Positions 9,020-17,183 of a DNA stretch of 48,817 nt are shown piece by piece. The notes under the pieces are model-generated. The model worked only from the letters and a program-made list of their open reading frames with translations, searched no databases and was not told the origin of the DNA. The position numbers were made by a program, and so were the translations under genes. Each line of letters starts with the position of its first letter. The first letter of the stretch is position 1. Source of the stretch: Halorubrum aidingense JCM 13560 (GTDB taxonomy: Archaea; Halobacteriota; Halobacteria; Halobacteriales; Haloferacaceae); assembly GCF_000336995.1 (NCBI RefSeq), contig NZ_AOJI01000035.1, forward strand, positions 18,155 to 66,971, in the 5' to 3' direction.

Positions 9020-9044
9020 GGATTCCGAAACTACTGGAATCCGA
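9020..9044. terminator. Stem-loop just after the Bat-type gene
   Basis: A perfect 8-bp inverted repeat, cggattcc and ggaatccg, with a 9-nt loop, starts 3 nt after the stop codon at 9015-9017. There is no T-run after it. It could be a processing or termination hairpin, or an operator for the zinc-ribbon gene that follows. The structure is seen; the role is inferred. Confidence 0.45.
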
Positions 9045-9081
9045 TCCATCCTTCATGAGTGTCCGTCACGTACCCGTAACC

Positions 9082-9237
9082 ATGACGAGTCCACGGACAC
9101 ACACCTTCGTCTGCCCGGAGTGTCGTCGCACGATCGAGGTGGACGGCGCCATGCGGGCGACGCTGCTCGACGCGGGCTGTGTCGTCTGCGGGGCGCCGGT
9201 CACCGAGGGCGACATCGCGGACCCGCAGACGGCGTAG
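9082..9237 (+). CDS. Small zinc-ribbon protein (DUF7560-like)
   Basis: A 51-residue protein with two CXXC knuckles, CPEC and CVVC, separated by about 26 residues around an acidic helix. This is a typical four-cysteine zinc ribbon, and short haloarchaeal proteins with the same spacing are common (DUF7560-like, from memory). An earlier in-frame ATG at 9055 would add nine residues; 9082 is preferred because family members start a few residues before the first CXXC. Function is unknown; such proteins often bind nucleic acid or protein partners. Confidence 0.75.
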   Translation: MTSPRTHTFVCPECRRTIEVDGAMRATLLDAGCVVCGAPVTEGDIADPQTA

Positions 9238-9366
9238 CGGTCGCGGCCCCTCCGTGACGTCGGTCTGCGCGTCCCCGAAGCGGCTGCCCTCACGCTTCCT
9301 CGACCAGCGGTCGCTCCACCGGTCGGTCTCGTATCCTTTATCCCGGCGTGTGCTGCACTGTTGCGT

Positions 9367-9822
9367 ATGGCGACGAGAAGCGAGGTCGAGATGACCGACG
9401 CGGAGGTCGACGCGCTCCTGTCTCGACACGAGACGGGCGTGTTGTCGCTCGCGCGCGACGAGACCCCCTACGCGATTCCCGTCTCGTACGGGTACGATCC
9501 GGCGTCGCGGGAGGCGTACCTCCGTTTGGTGTCGACGCCGGACAGCGAGAAGCGCGAGTTCCTCGCGTCCGACCCGCAGGCCCGGATCGTGGTGTACGAG
9601 GAGGACGGCGACGAGTACGCGAGCGTCGTCGGGGTCGGGACGCTCCACCGCGTCGACCTCGACGAACTGACGCCCGAGACGATCGCACAGTACGGGGAGA
9701 CCCGACGCCCCCTCTTCGAGATCTGGGCGGAAGGAAAGTCCGACCTCGACATCGAGCTCTACCGGTTCACCCCCGATCGGCTCACCGGACGGACCGTCGT
9801 TATCGATCGCGCCGAAGAGTGA
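9367..9822 (+). CDS. Pyridoxamine 5'-phosphate oxidase family (flavin-nucleotide-binding) protein
   Basis: A 151-residue protein with the split-barrel flavin-binding fold of the pyridoxamine 5'-phosphate oxidase family. It shows the characteristic start, a short helix followed by HETGVLSLARDETPYAIPVS and later strands with RIVVYEEDGDEYASVVGVG. Proteins of this size in haloarchaea are FMN- or F420-binding enzymes of unknown substrate, not true PdxH. A TATA-like box at 9335-9342 predicts initiation near 9365, supporting ATG 9367 and a leaderless mRNA. A convergent membrane-protein gene ends 12 bp away. Confidence 0.88.
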   Translation: MATRSEVEMTDAEVDALLSRHETGVLSLARDETPYAIPVSYGYDPASREAYLRLVSTPDSEKREFLASDPQARIVVYEEDGDEYASVVGVGTLHRVDLDELTPETIAQYGETRRPLFEIWAEGKSDLDIELYRFTPDRLTGRTVVIDRAEE

Positions 9823-9834
9823 GCGCGGAGCGGC

Positions 9835-10218
9835 TCAGAACGCGATCGGTGCGACAGCATAAATCAGCAGCGCGCCGGCGACACCCGCGGCGAGCGACGT
9901 GGCGTTCAGTCGTACCGCGCGCTTCCGGTCGGCCGCCAGCGCCGCCTCGTCGAGCACCTGATTGGTGCCGTCACCGACGTCGAAGATCCCCATTCCGGCG
10001 AAACCGACGCAGAACCGCTCTCGGTACTGGATGTACCCCATCGCGGCCCCGTACAGCGGGAACGTCGCGGCGAGAAGCGTCCAGCGCGGCCAACCGACGA
10101 CGATCACGGCGGCGACGTGGAGGGCGGCCAAAAGCAGCGAGCCGACGCCGAGAAGGAGTCGCCGCCGCTGTTGGGTCGGTCCGATGTTGCACACGCCCGG
10201 TTGGTACTCCGGTTCCAT
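9835..10218 (-). CDS. Small membrane protein of unknown function
   Basis: A 127-residue protein with about three to four hydrophobic helices: one after the basic QQRRR segment at residues 15-19, a second over TLLAATFPLYGAA, and one or two at the C-terminus. A cysteine precedes the first helix (GVCNIG) and another follows the second (RERFCVGF), which could form a pair. I do not recognise the family. The ATG at 10218 is preferred over an upstream in-frame ATG at 10272, because the GCTTTTGC box near 10243-10250 suits it. It is divergent from the histidine kinase gene. Confidence 0.7.
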   Translation of the reverse strand: MEPEYQPGVCNIGPTQQRRRLLLGVGSLLLAALHVAAVIVVGWPRWTLLAATFPLYGAAMGYIQYRERFCVGFAGMGIFDVGDGTNQVLDEAALAADRKRAVRLNATSLAAGVAGALLIYAVAPIAF

Positions 10219-10307
10219 ATCGATCCGATGAGCGTCGACGAGCAAAAGCCCACCCGGATTCCGACGACCCATTTATGTTCGATGGACGAGAGAACTGAGA
10301 GAAGACA

Positions 10308-11348
10308 ATGACGGACGGCCCGCGCCGCGACAGGACCTTGCGGCGGTACGAGACGATCGTCGAGTCGCTCGATGACGCCGTCTACGCCGTCCGTCCCGAC
10401 GGGACGATCGCGTACGTCAACGAACGGTACGCCGAGATGAAAGGCGTCGCCCGCGAGGAGCTGATCGGGACGAACATCTACGACTGGGTGACCGAAGAGA
10501 CGGCGGAGAAGGCCCGACGGGTCCGCAAAGAGGTCGCTGAGGGGACGCGCGACGCGGGGGCGGTCGAGTACGAGTTCCTGACGGCCGACGGCGATCGGTT
10601 CCCCGTGGAGATGCGGTTCGCCCGCGTCACCGACGGGGCGGGCGAGGAGCTCGACCGCGTCGGCGTCATCCGCGACGTGCGCGACCAGCGGCACCGCGAG
10701 GAGGCGCTCCGCCGGAAGAACGAGCGTCTCGACGAGTTCGCCAGCATCGTCTCACACGACCTGCGGAACCCGCTGAACGTCGCGGTGGGTCGGCTCGAAC
10801 TCGCCCGCGAGGAGTGCGACTCGGCGCACCTCGACGAGGTCGCCCGCGCTCACGACCGGATGGAGGCGCTCATCGCCGACCTGCTGACGCTGGCTCGCAC
10901 GGGCAAGGACCTCGAAGCGGCCGAGCCGGTCGATCTCGCCGAGTTCGTACGAGAGTGCTGGGCCGGCGTCGAGACGGACGGCGCGACGGTGCACGTCGAG
11001 ACGGACCGGACGATCCGCGCCGATCGGAGCCGGCTCAAACAGCTCGTCGAGAACCTCGTGCGGAACGCGGTCGACCACGCCGGCGACGGCGCGACGGTCA
11101 CGATCGGCGACATCGACGCGGACGGACTCGTCCGCGGTTTCTTCGTCGCCGACGACGGGCCCGGGATCCCCGCGGCCGATCGGGAGCGCGTCTTCGAGGC
11201 GGGGTACTCGACGGCCGCCGGCGGGACCGGATTCGGGCTGAGCATCGTCGAGAGCGTCGCCGAGGCGCACGGCTGGGAGGCTCGCGTCACCGACGCGTCC
11301 GGGGGCGGCGCCCGGTTCGAGTTCACCGGCGTCGACGTGATCGAGTGA
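10308..11348 (+). CDS. PAS-domain sensor histidine kinase
   Basis: A 346-residue cytoplasmic kinase with no membrane helices. A PAS domain covers about residues 12-130. A HisKA dimerisation helix follows, with the phospho-accepting histidine at 150 in SHDLRNPLN. The C-terminal ATPase domain shows the N box (NLVRNAVDHAG), the G1 box (DDGPGIP) and the G2 box (GGTGFGLSIVES). No response-regulator gene is adjacent, which is common for haloarchaeal orphan kinases. The PAS ligand is unknown. A TATA-like atttatgt at 10271-10278 lies upstream. Confidence 0.93.
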   Translation: MTDGPRRDRTLRRYETIVESLDDAVYAVRPDGTIAYVNERYAEMKGVAREELIGTNIYDWVTEETAEKARRVRKEVAEGTRDAGAVEYEFLTADGDRFPVEMRFARVTDGAGEELDRVGVIRDVRDQRHREEALRRKNERLDEFASIVSHDLRNPLNVAVGRLELAREECDSAHLDEVARAHDRMEALIADLLTLARTGKDLEAAEPVDLAEFVRECWAGVETDGATVHVETDRTIRADRSRLKQLVENLVRNAVDHAGDGATVTIGDIDADGLVRGFFVADDGPGIPAADRERVFEAGYSTAAGGTGFGLSIVESVAEAHGWEARVTDASGGGARFEFTGVDVIE

Positions 11349-11382
11349 CCGGCCGTCCAACCGAGCGATCCCGAACTGAGCC

Positions 11383-11497
11383 GGCCGCACGAGTTGACCG
11401 CACGGACCGGCCGCACGGGTTGACCGCACGGACCGGCCGTACGGGTTGACCGCACGGACCGGCCGCACGGGTTGACCGCACGGACCGGCCGCACGAG
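11383..11497. repeat. 26-bp tandem repeat, four full copies and a partial fifth
   Basis: Units start at 11383, 11409, 11435 and 11461, each 26 bp and differing by at most one or two bases, followed by a partial unit from 11487. Within each unit the octamer ccgcacgg occurs twice, 13 bp apart, so the array probably grew from a 13-bp ancestor. It lies in the 205-bp gap between the histidine kinase stop and the MBL hydrolase promoter and has no spacers. The number of copies is likely to vary between strains. Confidence 0.95.
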
Positions 11498-11553
11498 CCG
11501 GCCGTGAGTTCCGCGGTAGCAACCGTAAAAAGGGTTCCCGACGACGGGGCCGT

Positions 11554-12606
11554 GTGAAACGGATCCAGCTCGGTAACACCGTGTTCGAGGGCGAAAACGA
11601 CGTCTACCTGCTCGACGGGGAGACGACGGCGCTGGTCGACACCGGCGTCGCGCTCCCGGACGTCCGCGCGGATCTGGAGGCCGGGCTGGCGGCCTACGAC
11701 GTCGCGTTCGCCGACGTCGACGCGATCGTTCTGACGCACTGGCACCCCGATCACGCGGGACTGGCCGGCGAGATCCAAGCCGAGAGCGGTGCCGACGTCT
11801 ACGTCCACGAGGCCGACGCGCCGCTCGTGAACGGCGACGAGATCCCGCTGACCGAGGACCGCGACCTCCAGCGGGAGACCTTCGACCGGTGGGGTATCCC
11901 GCAGGCGGATCAGGACCGTCTGACCGCCTTCTTCGAGTCGGTGAGCGCGGGCCTCAGCGGCCGTCCGGCCGACGTGACGACGCTCGTCGACGGCGACGAA
12001 CTCACGGTCGGCGGCGTGCGGCTCGAAGCCCTCCACCTCCCGGGGCACACCGCCGGGCTGACGGGGTTCGCGTTCGACCCGCGCGAGGTGGCCGGCCACG
12101 AGCCGGTGGCCGAGAGCGACGGCTCGACCCCGACCGAGGAGCTGTTCACCGGCGACGCGCTCCTCCCGAAGTACACCCCGAACGTCGGCGGCGCGGACGT
12201 CCGGGTCGACGCCCCGCTGGCGGCGTACGCCCGGAGCCTCGCGCGGATCGTCGAGCGCGACGCCGACGCCGCGCACCCGGGTCACCGCTGGCGGATCGAC
12301 GACCCGAGCCGTCGGGCCGCGGAGATCCTCGACCACCACCGACACCGAACTCGCCGCGTGCTCGCGGTCCTCGACGCCGACGGTCCCTCGACGCCGTGGG
12401 AGGTGTCCGCCGAACTGTTCGGCGACCTCGCCGAGATCCACATCCTCCACGGGCCGGGCGAGGCGTTCGCGCACCTCGATCACCTCGACGACGCGGGCGT
12501 CGTCGAGCGCGACGGGACCGCTTACCGGGTCGTCGATCCGGACCCGGACGTCGACGCGCTGTTCCCGACGACTCGGCTCGACGACGCGGTCGACGGGTCC
12601 GATTAA
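11554..12606 (+). CDS. MBL-fold metallo-hydrolase
   Basis: A 350-residue protein of the metallo-beta-lactamase superfamily. The metal site THWHPDHAG is at residues 61-69 (H62, H64, D66, H67), with a later metal histidine in LPGHTAG. After about residue 250 a winged-helix-like C-terminal domain follows, the layout of LACTB2-like hydrolases acting on thioesters, glyoxalase-type substrates or nucleic acids. The start is GTG at 11554, placed about 26 nt after a taaaaag box at 11526-11532, so the mRNA is probably leaderless. The precise substrate cannot be told. Confidence 0.9.
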   Translation: MKRIQLGNTVFEGENDVYLLDGETTALVDTGVALPDVRADLEAGLAAYDVAFADVDAIVLTHWHPDHAGLAGEIQAESGADVYVHEADAPLVNGDEIPLTEDRDLQRETFDRWGIPQADQDRLTAFFESVSAGLSGRPADVTTLVDGDELTVGGVRLEALHLPGHTAGLTGFAFDPREVAGHEPVAESDGSTPTEELFTGDALLPKYTPNVGGADVRVDAPLAAYARSLARIVERDADAAHPGHRWRIDDPSRRAAEILDHHRHRTRRVLAVLDADGPSTPWEVSAELFGDLAEIHILHGPGEAFAHLDHLDDAGVVERDGTAYRVVDPDPDVDALFPTTRLDDAVDGSD

Positions 12607-12669
12607 TCGACGAGTCCGACGGCTACCGACCGCCGAAAGCTATTCCCGCGAACCGGCGTATCCACGGAC

Positions 12670-13620
12670 GTGAAGCGGGACTCACTCGCTGCGGTCCTCC
12701 TCGCCCTCCTCGCCGTCGTCGCGCTCGGTGCCGCCGCCGCGACGCTCGACTCGGCCGTCAGCCTCGGCGGCGGCGGGTTCGGCGGGGCCGGATCGGCCCC
12801 CGGCACGGGCGGCGAGGGCGGCACCGGAATCTCCCCCTCGCCGAGCGGCGAGGCGGCCTTCTCGCTGCCGGTCGTCTGCTACGAGTTCCTCCGCGAGCCA
12901 CCCGCGCTCGCGCTTTTCGTCGGTATCGTCGTCGGATTCGGTGCGCTCGCGTACCGGGACACCGGCTCGGCGTTCGCGTGCGGCGCCGTCGCCGCGGCGG
13001 TCGGCTTCCCGCTCGGATCGGTGTGGTGGCTCCTGTCGGCGTGTCGCCCGCTCGACGCCGAGGTCGACTTCTCGCTCGGTGCCGGCGGCGCTGACTCGGG
13101 GCTGTTCCCCGAGAGCGGCGAGGGCGGCTCCGGGCTCGGTGGGGCCGGGGAAGGCGCGGTCTCGGCGCCGGAACTCCTCTTCGCGCTCGTCGTGGTCGTC
13201 GCGCTCCTCGCGAGCGCCGTCGCCCTCCTCGCGGCGGCCGGCGACGACGACTCGGCGACGGGCGGTTCGGCGGCCGACGAGGACGACGCGACCGAGCGGT
13301 CGCCGGACCTCGCGGCGGTCGGCCGGGCGGCCGGCGACGCGGCGGGTCGGATCGAGGGGTCGCCGGACGCCGAAAACGAGGTGTACCGCGCGTGGCGCGA
13401 CATGACCGAGGCCCTCGACGTGGACCGCCCCGCCTCGTCGACGCCCGCCGAGTTCGCGTCGGCGGCGGTCGCGGCCGGCGTCGACGAGGAACCGGTCGAC
13501 GAACTCACCGCGGTCTTCGAGCGCGTCAGGTACGGCGGTGAGGACGCGACTGCGGACCGGGAACGGCGAGCCGTCGCGGCGCTGCGTCGCATCGAGGAGC
13601 GACACGGGGGTGGGGAGTAG
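12670..13620 (+). CDS. DUF4129 domain protein, first gene of a DUF58 module
   Basis: A 316-residue membrane protein starting at GTG. It has an N-terminal hydrophobic segment (residues 5-25), a Gly-rich outer stretch, a second helix near residue 80, two more around residues 105 and 180, and a cytoplasmic C-terminal DUF4129 domain (about residues 235-316) with the typical VYRAWRDMTEAL start. DUF4129 genes usually accompany DUF58 proteins and MoxR ATPases and are thought to work at the envelope. The next gene starts on the last base of its stop codon, so the four genes up to 16089 form one operon. Confidence 0.87.
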   Translation: MKRDSLAAVLLALLAVVALGAAAATLDSAVSLGGGGFGGAGSAPGTGGEGGTGISPSPSGEAAFSLPVVCYEFLREPPALALFVGIVVGFGALAYRDTGSAFACGAVAAAVGFPLGSVWWLLSACRPLDAEVDFSLGAGGADSGLFPESGEGGSGLGGAGEGAVSAPELLFALVVVVALLASAVALLAAAGDDDSATGGSAADEDDATERSPDLAAVGRAAGDAAGRIEGSPDAENEVYRAWRDMTEALDVDRPASSTPAEFASAAVAAGVDEEPVDELTAVFERVRYGGEDATADRERRAVAALRRIEERHGGGE

Positions 13621-14189
13621 TGCGGCCCCTCGTCGCGGTCGGCGTCGCGGCGGTCGCGGTCGGCTTCGTCGCCGCGTTCGACCGCGGACTGGCCGCCGCG
13701 CTCGACCCGTCGACCGCGGTCGTCACGCTCGTCGGGCTGTTCGGGGCCGTCCAGGGACTTCGGTACGCGAGCGCCCGCCGGTCGCGCGACCGTCGCACGA
13801 CCGACCTCGGCGAGCCGGAGCGGCGGGTTCGGGCGACCGTGCCGGGGAGCGACCTCGACGCGGAGATCGCTCGCGTGGCGTCGTCGTCCCGGGGCGGGTA
13901 CCGGTCTCGGTCTGCACTCCGCGACCGGGTCCGCGAGGTCGCGATCGCGAACGTCGCCCGCGAGCGGAACTGCTCGACCGCCGAGGCGGCCCGCGCCGTC
14001 GAGTCGGGGACGTGGACCGACGACCCGACCGCCGCCGCGTTCCTCGCGGACGACGCGCCGTATCCCCTCCGCGTCCGCCTCCGGGTCGCCGTGTCGGGCG
14101 AATCGCGGTACGGATTCGGGTTGCGGACCGCCGTCGACGCGATCGGGCGCGTCGAGGCGGACGGGTCGGGCACGGAGGCGGGTCGATGA
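13620..14189 (+). CDS. DUF7269-like membrane protein of the DUF58 module
   Basis: A 189-residue protein with a GTG start overlapping the previous stop codon by 1 bp. Two hydrophobic segments in the first 55 residues form a hairpin, and the rest is a soluble, Arg-rich and helical domain with no catalytic motif I recognise. Position and size match the haloarchaeal DUF7269 protein found between DUF4129 and DUF58 genes, but the number is from memory. Its stop overlaps the next start by 4 bp (ATGA). It probably bridges the other two membrane proteins. Confidence 0.78.
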   Translation: MRPLVAVGVAAVAVGFVAAFDRGLAAALDPSTAVVTLVGLFGAVQGLRYASARRSRDRRTTDLGEPERRVRATVPGSDLDAEIARVASSSRGGYRSRSALRDRVREVAIANVARERNCSTAEAARAVESGTWTDDPTAAAFLADDAPYPLRVRLRVAVSGESRYGFGLRTAVDAIGRVEADGSGTEAGR

Positions 14190-15583
14190 GCGAGCGAGTG
14201 GACTCGGAGAGCGACGCCGAATCGCCGCTCCGGCAGGTCCGTCGCGAGGTCGAGACCGGTCGGTGGGACGGGGTCGTCGGCGTCGCGCTGGCGCTGATCG
14301 GGGTGGGGGTCGTCGCCCGCCAGCCGCCGCTCGTGCTCGTCGGCGCCGTCGGCGTCGGCTACGCGCTCCACGCTCGGCTCGGCGAGGCGCCCGAGGCGAC
14401 CCTGGACGTGACCCGAACGGTGAGCGACGCGAGCCCGGATCCGGGCGACGAGGTGACCGTCACCGTCCGGGCGCACAACGCCGGCGACGCCGTCCTCCCC
14501 GACCTCAGGCTCGTCGACGGGGTGCCCCCCGGGTTGGAGGCCGTCGACGGACCGGCGCGGGTCGCGACCGCGCTCGCGCCCGGTGCGACGGCGACGTTCG
14601 AGTACGCGGTGCGCGCGAGCCGAGGGGAACATCGGTGGGAGCCGCTGCGGGCGGTCGCTCGCGACGCGGCCGGGTCGCGGGAGCGAACGACCGATATCGA
14701 GAGCGCGTCGCCGACGCGGATCGTCTGCACCCCCGAACTGGCCGCCGGCGGCGACCTCCCGCTGCGGGGGCTGACGACGACGTATCACGGGCGGGTGCCG
14801 ACCGCCGTCGGCGGCTCCGGCGTCGAGTTCCACGCGACCCGCGAGTACCGGCGCGGGGACCCGGCAACGCGGATCGACTGGAACCGCCGGGCGCGCACCG
14901 GGGAGCTGTCGACGCTGGAGCTGCGCGAGGAGCGCGCCGCGACCGTCGTCCTCCTCGTCGACGCCCGGGAGTCGGCGTACGTCGCGCCCGAGCCGGACGC
15001 CGAGACCGCGGTCGAAGCGAGCGTCGGGGCGGCCGGCCAGGCGTTCACCGCGCTGCTCGGCGGCGGCGACCGCGTGGGGATCGCGACGCTCGGCCCGCTC
15101 GACTGCTGGCTGCCGCCAGGCGCTGGTAGCGTCCACGCGGCCCGGGGTCGCGAGACGCTGGCGACCGACCCCGCGCTGGCGCCGACGCCGAGCGACGAGC
15201 GGTTCTATCGGTCGCTGTGGTTCCGGCGCTTCCGGCGGCGGCTCCCGGTCGACGCGCAGGTGCTGTTTTTCACACCGCTCGTCGACGACGCGGCGGCGTC
15301 GCTCGCGCGCCGCATCGACGCGCACGGCCACCTCGTCACCGTCCTCTCGCCGGACGCCACGGCGACCGCCACGACCGGGAACCGACTGGTCCGGTTCGAG
15401 CGCCGGGCGCGGCTCCGAGAACTGCGTTCGGCGGGGATCCGCGCGGTCGAGTGGGGCGGCGAACGGGGCGGTCAGGAGAGCGGCGAACGGGGCGGTCAAG
15501 AGAGCGGCGAACGGGAGGGACGGGGCGGCGCCGAGTCGTTCGCGGTCGCCGTCGCGAGGGCGACGGGCAGGTGGTCCCGATGA
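14186..15583 (+). CDS. DUF58 (vWA-like) membrane protein
   Basis: A 465-residue protein. Two hydrophobic helices lie near residues 30-65, followed by an immunoglobulin-like or CARDB-like outer domain (about 75-170). The DUF58 signature then appears as EFHATREYRRGDPATRIDWN, followed by a von Willebrand A-like region beginning LLVDARESAY. The metal-coordinating DxSxS motif is degenerate (DARES). The last ~60 residues contain a Gly/Glu/Ser-rich linker made by tandem DNA repeats. DUF58 proteins normally act with MoxR-type AAA ATPases. The ATG at 14186 overlaps the upstream stop, and the stop overlaps the next ATG. Confidence 0.9.
   Translation: MSERVDSESDAESPLRQVRREVETGRWDGVVGVALALIGVGVVARQPPLVLVGAVGVGYALHARLGEAPEATLDVTRTVSDASPDPGDEVTVTVRAHNAGDAVLPDLRLVDGVPPGLEAVDGPARVATALAPGATATFEYAVRASRGEHRWEPLRAVARDAAGSRERTTDIESASPTRIVCTPELAAGGDLPLRGLTTTYHGRVPTAVGGSGVEFHATREYRRGDPATRIDWNRRARTGELSTLELREERAATVVLLVDARESAYVAPEPDAETAVEASVGAAGQAFTALLGGGDRVGIATLGPLDCWLPPGAGSVHAARGRETLATDPALAPTPSDERFYRSLWFRRFRRRLPVDAQVLFFTPLVDDAAASLARRIDAHGHLVTVLSPDATATATTGNRLVRFERRARLRELRSAGIRAVEWGGERGGQESGERGGQESGEREGRGGAESFAVAVARATGRWSR
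15456..15516 (+). repeat. 24-bp tandem repeat inside the DUF58 gene
   Basis: Two 24-bp units at 15456-15479 and 15480-15503, differing at one base, plus a 13-bp partial third. Because 24 is a multiple of three the frame is kept, and the repeat encodes an octapeptide rich in Gly, Glu and Arg (GERGGQES). Copy number changes would only alter linker length. Confidence 0.92.
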
Positions 15584-16089
15584 GCGCCCGCCCCGTCGCC
15601 GAGCGAGACCCCCGGCCGCCGACGGCGACCGTCGTTTCGAGCCTCCTCGCGGCCGGGATCGCCGCGCTGGCCGCACTCGTCGCGGCCCCGATCGGGGGCG
15701 CCGTCGTCGGACTAGCCGGAGCCGGCTTCGTCGCGGGGGCGGTCCGTCGCTCGCCGCGGACCCTCTCGCGGGCGGCGGGGACGGGCGCCGTCGGCATCGC
15801 GCTCGCGGGCGCGCTCGGTGGGGCAACCGAACCGCTGCTCGTCTCGGGAGTCGCGCTCGTGCTCGCGTGGGACCTCGCCGACCACGGGATGTCGCTCGGC
15901 GAGCAGGTCGGCAGAGCGGGCCGAACCCGGCGAAACGCGGCGGTTCACGCGGGCGCGACCCTGTTCGCTGGCGCGCTGTCGGCCGGGATCGTCTACGGGG
16001 TGTACCTCGCCGCCGCCGGGAACCGGCCGGTGGCGGCGCTCGCGCTGCTGCTGTTCGGCGCGGTGGCGTTGGCGTCGGCGCTCACGTAG
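15580..16089 (+). CDS. DUF7519-like membrane protein, last gene of the DUF58 module
   Basis: A 169-residue, very hydrophobic protein with about five to six helices and a short charged loop around residues 100-120. Its ATG overlaps the DUF58 stop by 4 bp (ATGA), so it belongs to the same operon. Size and place match the haloarchaeal DUF7519 protein (number from memory). No motif suggests an enzyme. It may be the membrane anchor of the complex. The operon ends here; the next promoter begins near 16134. Confidence 0.78.
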   Translation: MSARPVAERDPRPPTATVVSSLLAAGIAALAALVAAPIGGAVVGLAGAGFVAGAVRRSPRTLSRAAGTGAVGIALAGALGGATEPLLVSGVALVLAWDLADHGMSLGEQVGRAGRTRRNAAVHAGATLFAGALSAGIVYGVYLAAAGNRPVAALALLLFGAVALASALT

Positions 16090-16133
16090 CGTTCACGTAG
16101 CCCTCGAGATCGCACTCGGACCGATCGCCGGCC

Positions 16134-16140
16134 CTTTTGT
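16134..16140 (+). promoter_or_regulatory. TATA-like box before the mini-ORF and KDG kinase gene
   Basis: The sequence cttttgt is centred 26 nt before ATG 16163. By the usual archaeal spacing this places the transcription start on that ATG, making the 13-codon ORF leaderless and leaving the kinase start 38 nt inside the transcript. Confidence 0.5.
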
Positions 16141-16162
16141 ACTCCCTCATCGACGGTCGGGT

Positions 16163-16204
16163 ATGCACACGGCAGCGATCGCGCCGACAGGGTGGTCGGC
16201 GTGA
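16163..16204 (+). CDS. 13-residue upstream ORF overlapping the KDG kinase start
   Basis: An ATG-started ORF encoding [13 protein letters not shown], ending in TGA at 16202-16204. The GTG start of the kinase gene (16201) overlaps this stop as GTGA, the same coupling geometry seen between real operon genes in this window. The predicted transcription start coincides with its ATG. It may be a leader peptide that delivers ribosomes to the kinase start. The peptide has no recognised similarity and could also be chance. Confidence 0.45.
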   Translation: MHTAAIAPTGWSA

Positions 16205-17157
16205 CGGACCTCGTGACGTTCGGCGAGACGATGCTCCGGCTCTCGCCGCCGCGCGGCGACCGACTGGAGACCGCGGAGGCGTTCGACGTGCAGGCCGGCG
16301 GCGCGGAGAGCAACGTCGCGGCCGGCGCGGCGCGGCTCGGCGCGGACGCGGTCTGGCTCTCGAAACTTCCGGAGTCGCCGCTCGGGCGCCGGATCGTCGG
16401 CGAACTCCGCAGCCACGGCGTCCGGACCGGGGTCGCCTGGGCGGACCCCGACGGGAGCCGCGTCGGCACGTACTACCTCGAACACGGCGGCGAGCCGCGC
16501 GGGACGACCGTCGTCTACGACCGCGCCGACGCGGCGATCACGACCGTCGAGCCGGACGAACTGCCCACGTCGGCGCTGGAGTCCGCCTCGCGCTTCCACA
16601 CGACGGGGATCACCCCGGCGCTCTCCGAGCGGGCGGCCGAGACGACGACCGCGCTCCTCCGGGCCGCCGGCGAGGCGGGCGTCACCCGGTCGTTCGATCT
16701 GAACTACCGGGCGAAGCTCTGGGACCCGGAGACGGCCCGCGACGCCTACGAGGCGCTGTTCGAGCACGTCGACACCCTGTTCGTCCCGCGGCGGGACGCC
16801 CGCGAGGTGCTCGGCCGGGAGGGCGACGCCGTGGCGATCGCCAACGGGCTGGCCGCCGAGTTCGGCTTCGAGACCGTGGTCGTCACGCGCGGGTCGGAGG
16901 GCGCGGTGGCGCTGCGGAACGGCACGCTCACCGAGCAGGAGGTCTTCGACGCCGACACGTTCGACGCGATCGGCACCGGCGACGCGTTCGTCGCGGGCTA
17001 CCTCGCGAAGCGGATCGACGGCGGCGACGTGGCCGCCGCGCTGGAGTGGGCCGCCGCGGCCGCCGCCCTGAAACGCACCATCGCCGGCGACGTGGCCGTC
17101 ATTACCCCCGCGGACGTTGATGGCGTCGTCGACGGCGCGGCCGGCATCGACCGCTAA
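16201..17157 (+). CDS. kdgK: 2-keto-3-deoxygluconate kinase, PfkB family
   Basis: A 318-residue sugar kinase that phosphorylates 2-keto-3-deoxygluconate (and perhaps the galactonate analogue) in the haloarchaeal semi-phosphorylative Entner-Doudoroff pathway. The N-terminal [11 protein letters not shown], the [16 protein letters not shown] segment and the catalytic [13 protein letters not shown] motif near the C-terminus identify the PfkB family and suit KDG kinase best. Start candidates are GTG 16192 and GTG 16201; 16201 is chosen because it overlaps the stop of a 13-codon upstream ORF and precedes the conserved [10 protein letters not shown]. No other pathway gene is adjacent. Another PfkB sugar specificity remains possible. 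Confidence 0.85.
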   Translation: MTDLVTFGETMLRLSPPRGDRLETAEAFDVQAGGAESNVAAGAARLGADAVWLSKLPESPLGRRIVGELRSHGVRTGVAWADPDGSRVGTYYLEHGGEPRGTTVVYDRADAAITTVEPDELPTSALESASRFHTTGITPALSERAAETTTALLRAAGEAGVTRSFDLNYRAKLWDPETARDAYEALFEHVDTLFVPRRDAREVLGREGDAVAIANGLAAEFGFETVVVTRGSEGAVALRNGTLTEQEVFDADTFDAIGTGDAFVAGYLAKRIDGGDVAAALEWAAAAAALKRTIAGDVAVITPADVDGVVDGAAGIDR

Positions 17158-17183
17158 CTGGCACCGACCGCTACCGGCGCGGA

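Noticed and set aside
11383..11497. Possible CRISPR array
   Set aside because: The units are directly adjacent with no spacers and no cas genes are present in the window.
13526..15826. A 766-codon open frame antisense to the DUF58 module
   Set aside because: It is Arg/Pro-rich with no domain, and the opposite strand carries overlapping genes with clear membrane helices and the DUF58 signature. High GC leaves few stops in the shadow frame.
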